Below, piece by piece: positions 61,612 through 64,000 of a DNA stretch of 64,000 nt. Source of the DNA: Chryseobacterium sp. H1D6B (lineage in GTDB: Bacteria > Bacteroidota > Bacteroidia > Flavobacteriales > Weeksellaceae); assembly GCF_029892445.1 (NCBI RefSeq), contig NZ_JARXVJ010000001.1, forward strand, positions 372,001 to 436,000, read 5' to 3'. Position 1 is the stretch's first letter. The number at the start of each line of letters is the position of its first letter. A program made the position numbers and the translations under genes. The notes beneath the pieces were generated by a model. That model searched no databases and was not told the origin of the DNA. It saw only the letters and a program-made list of their open reading frames with translations.

Positions 61612-62904
61612 TTATAGCCTTGCATCTACCAAATTTCTGTCGAGGCAGGCTTTCGTATCAAAAATTACTGTATTCTCATTTTTTAAATCATTAAGATCCA
61701 TCTTAATAAATTCTTTATGAGCAACAGCAATAATTATTGAATCATATTTTTTGTTTTCTTCAAGACGGTTTAGAATTTCAACTCCATATTCGTGCTTTAC
61801 TTCCTCCTTACTTGCCCATGGATCGTAGATATCTACGTTTATTCCATAATCCATTAATTCTTTATAGATATCTACCACCTTAGTATTTCTTACATCAGGG
61901 CAGTTTTCTTTAAATGTTACTCCTAGAATTAAAGCTTTGGAATTTTTAATAATTCCTCCCTTTGAAATAAGAAGCTTCACAACTTTAGAAGCAATAAATT
62001 TAGCTATTGAATCATTTACCCTTCTCCCTGATAAAATAACATCTGGATGATATCCTAATTGTTCTGCTTTATGAGCTAAATAATAGGGATCCACAGATAT
62101 ACAATGACCACCAACTAACCCAGGTTTGTACTTAAGAAAGTTATATTTCGTTCCTGCGGCATCTAAAACATCGTTGGTATCAATACCTATTCTATCGAAT
62201 ATTAATGCTAACTCATTCACGAATGAAATATTTACATCTCTTTGAGCATTTTCTATTGCTTTAGAAGCTTCGGCTACTTTAATACTTGGAGCTTTATGAG
62301 TTCCTGCAGTAATGATTTTTTTGTATAAATCATCTACTTCTTCTGCCGTTTCCTTCGTAGATCCAGAAGTTACTTTTTTAACACTTGTAAGCGTATTTAC
62401 TTTATCTCCGGGATTAATTCTTTCTGGAGAATAGCCAACAAAGAAATCCTGATTGAATGTAAGCCCCGAATATTTTTCTAATATCGGCACACATTCTTCT
62501 TCAGTACATCCAGGAAAAACAGTCGATTCATAAATAATAATGTCTCCTTTTTTAATAATTCCGCCTAACATTTTTGACGCAGAAATTAACGGATTCAGGT
62601 CTGGTGCATTATATTTATCAATAGGTGTAGGAACTGTTACTATGAAAACATTATATTGAGAGATATCTGTCAATAGATTCGTAGCTTTATATCCAATTTC
62701 ACCCTTAGAATCATCATATTTTTTTAAATTTTGATTCAAGTTTTCTATATCAGCTTCTCTGGTAATATCCAAACCATTATTAAGCTCTTTTACTCTTTGC
62801 TCATTTATATCAAACCCTAAAACAGGATAATGATTAGCAAATTCTAATGATAAGGGTAATCCGACATAACCTTGCCCAATAACAGCTATCTTATATAATT
62901 TCAT
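61612..62904 (-). CDS. UDP-N-acetylhexosamine/UDP-glucose 6-dehydrogenase (TviB/WbpA-like)
   Basis: This 430-residue nucleotide-sugar dehydrogenase oxidises a UDP-sugar twice at C6, giving a uronic acid. It shows the NAD motif GQGYVGLPL at residues 10-18, ESTVFPGCTEE at about 128 and the catalytic cysteine block LVGGHCISVDPYYLAHKA at about 265. A C-terminal domain carries LGVTFKENCPDVRN at about 325. The TviB/WbpA-type sequence suggests UDP-GlcNAc or UDP-GalNAc rather than UDP-glucose as substrate, but this is family-level inference. It starts directly after the Wzc stop. Confidence 0.88.
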   Translation of the reverse strand: MKLYKIAVIGQGYVGLPLSLEFANHYPVLGFDINEQRVKELNNGLDITREADIENLNQNLKKYDDSKGEIGYKATNLLTDISQYNVFIVTVPTPIDKYNAPDLNPLISASKMLGGIIKKGDIIIYESTVFPGCTEEECVPILEKYSGLTFNQDFFVGYSPERINPGDKVNTLTSVKKVTSGSTKETAEEVDDLYKKIITAGTHKAPSIKVAEASKAIENAQRDVNISFVNELALIFDRIGIDTNDVLDAAGTKYNFLKYKPGLVGGHCISVDPYYLAHKAEQLGYHPDVILSGRRVNDSIAKFIASKVVKLLISKGGIIKNSKALILGVTFKENCPDVRNTKVVDIYKELMDYGINVDIYDPWASKEEVKHEYGVEILNRLEENKKYDSIIIAVAHKEFIKMDLNDLKNENTVIFDTKACLDRNLVDARL

Positions 62905-64000
62905 TTAACTAAGTTTGTTTTTAATTTTTTCCCACCATGTTTGTTCTTTTTGGTTATTATATCCATAACCATATTTATTGCCATATCCTAAATTATCTCT
63001 ACTGACATCATTTAAGACAAATGCAACATTTTTAATTTTTCCTTGATCTATATTAGTATTAGCAAATTCCATTAATGATTTCTCAGTGTATTTCGACCTT
63101 GATACATAAATAGTAACATCAGCAAGATCAGCAATTAAGAATGTATCTGTAACTAATAATAATGGAGCTGTATCTAATATAATATAGTCATATTTTGTTT
63201 TAAGTTCATCTAATAGAACTTCATATCGTCCATTGGATAATAACTCCGTAGGGTTCGGAGGAATCATTCCTGAATAAATAACATCTAAATATGAATTAAA
63301 AGAAGAAACATGAATAATCTCTTCTAATGTCTTATCTGAATAAAGATATTCTGTAAGACCAGCTAATCCTTTTCTAGCTGGATTATAACGCTGCAGCTGA
63401 GGATTTCTAACATCTGATCCTATTATGATTGCTTTTTTCTTAGGGTTTGCTAATGTTAAAGCTAAATTAACTGAAGTAAAGGTTTTTCCTTCTCCTTTTA
63501 CAGAAGAAGTAACAAAAACAATCTTTCCTTTATTTTTATCTTTGGGAAGCATAAAATTCATATTCGTAATAAGAATTCTAAAAGCTTCGGCCATTGGTGT
63601 TATATCATTTACTCGTACAACTTCAGAGTCTCCTTTTTCTAAACTTGGTACTTCAGCAATAACAGGAGCATGAACTAATTTACCTAAATCATGTTTCGTT
63701 ATTATCTTATTATTAAGCAACTCTAGTAAGTATATAGCTATAAAAGGAAGTAATAACCCTAAAAATGCAGCACCCAATAAAATAATATTCTTTTTCGGGG
63801 CTACAGGTGTTTCTGATGAATAAGCAGTATCTATTACTCTAGCCTTAGGTGCTGTAATAGACTGTGCAATAGCCGTTTCTTCCCTTTTCTGTAAAAGCAG
63901 CAAATAAAGATTCTCTTTTAATTGTTGTTGTCGCTCAATACTTCTAAATACTTTCTCAATAGAAGGAAGCTTAGATATTTTACCAGATACTATATTTTGT
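62905..64000 (-). CDS. Wzc-type polysaccharide tyrosine autokinase (partial, C-terminal part)
   Basis: This is the cytoplasmic part of a bacterial tyrosine kinase that controls chain length and export of capsular polysaccharide. The frame runs past the right edge. The visible 364 residues begin in the Wzz-like segment ([28 protein letters not shown]), then a membrane helix ([21 protein letters not shown]) and the kinase. Kinase motifs are Walker [11 protein letters not shown], Walker A' IIGSDVRNP and Walker [11 protein letters not shown]. The C terminus is rich in tyrosine ([11 protein letters not shown]), the autophosphorylation cluster. A TTG at 63901-63903 is not the real start. Confidence 0.92.
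   Translation of the reverse strand, partial: QNIVSGKISKLPSIEKVFRSIERQQQLKENLYLLLLQKREETAIAQSITAPKARVIDTAYSSETPVAPKKNIILLGAAFLGLLLPFIAIYLLELLNNKIITKHDLGKLVHAPVIAEVPSLEKGDSEVVRVNDITPMAEAFRILITNMNFMLPKDKNKGKIVFVTSSVKGEGKTFTSVNLALTLANPKKKAIIIGSDVRNPQLQRYNPARKGLAGLTEYLYSDKTLEEIIHVSSFNSYLDVIYSGMIPPNPTELLSNGRYEVLLDELKTKYDYIILDTAPLLLVTDTFLIADLADVTIYVSRSKYTEKSLMEFANTNIDQGKIKNVAFVLNDVSRDNLGYGNKYGYGYNNQKEQTWWEKIKNKLS

Noticed and set aside
48220..64000. Polysaccharide operon as a recent mobile island
   Set aside because: Its strain-variable gene content suggests exchange, but no integrase, IS, tRNA junction or direct repeat is visible in the window, and base composition is not clearly different by eye.

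Overview
The window is a stretch of a Bacteroidota chromosome. It looks like Flavobacteriia, and most like Chryseobacterium or a close relative. The DNA is AT-rich and promoters follow the Bacteroidota TAnnTTTG -7 pattern. There is a TonB-dependent receptor, a type IX secretion regulator (PorX), a type IX sorting-domain protein, the fused LpxC/FabZ protein and a magnesium-type HemB. No rRNA, tRNA, insertion sequence or CRISPR array was seen. Both ends cut genes: an Mrp-type ATPase on the left and a Wzc-type tyrosine kinase on the right.

Layout. 0-12 kb: Mrp, a TonB-dependent receptor divergent from a secreted GH92 mannosidase, a proton-type dicarboxylate/glutamate symporter operon with a PhyH-like dioxygenase, a BON lipoprotein plus a BON-SH3 protein, and a secreted S15/CocE hydrolase. 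11-17 kb: alkylation repair (AlkB, AraC-Ogt fusion) and polyamine synthesis (agmatinase and arginine decarboxylase), with a HAD phosphatase and two near-identical 151-bp dispersed repeats. 17-25 kb: a cobalamin adenosyltransferase / thiamin pyrophosphokinase / phosphatase operon, DinB, a WYL regulator, an ABC exporter, and a flavohemoglobin with an NsrR-like repressor.

25-33 kb: LptB with an unusual 100-residue C-terminal domain, a TM2 protein, an unknown 242-aa protein, a small double-glycine peptide with four cysteines, HemB, a minimal T9SS-tail protein, a NatAB-like exporter, an outer-membrane barrel and SucD. 33-39 kb: the lipid A operon (HD protein, LpxD, LpxC/FabZ, LpxA, EF-P) plus a second LpxD-like protein. 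39-48 kb: a YVTN propeller lipoprotein with a thioredoxin, PorX, an MliC-like lipoprotein, exonuclease III, RlpA, two secreted Thr/Gly-rich proteins and RimO.

48-64 kb is one long leftward surface-polysaccharide operon. It reads from Wzc through nucleotide-sugar enzymes, flippase, glycosyltransferases, EpsG-type polymerase, acyltransferase, a secreted DUF4838 protein, epimerases and a WecA-like initiating transferase to RfbC, and ends at a terminator. Its gene content suits a Wzx/Wzy-type capsule or O-antigen containing 6-deoxy amino sugars and probably a uronic acid or rhamnose-derived sugar.

Most of the window is ordinary core genome. The items most worth a second look are the LptB extension, the small peptide with its unknown neighbour, the repeat array upstream of rlpA, the paired 151-bp palindromic repeats, promoters sitting directly on start codons, and the secreted DUF4838 protein inside the polysaccharide operon.
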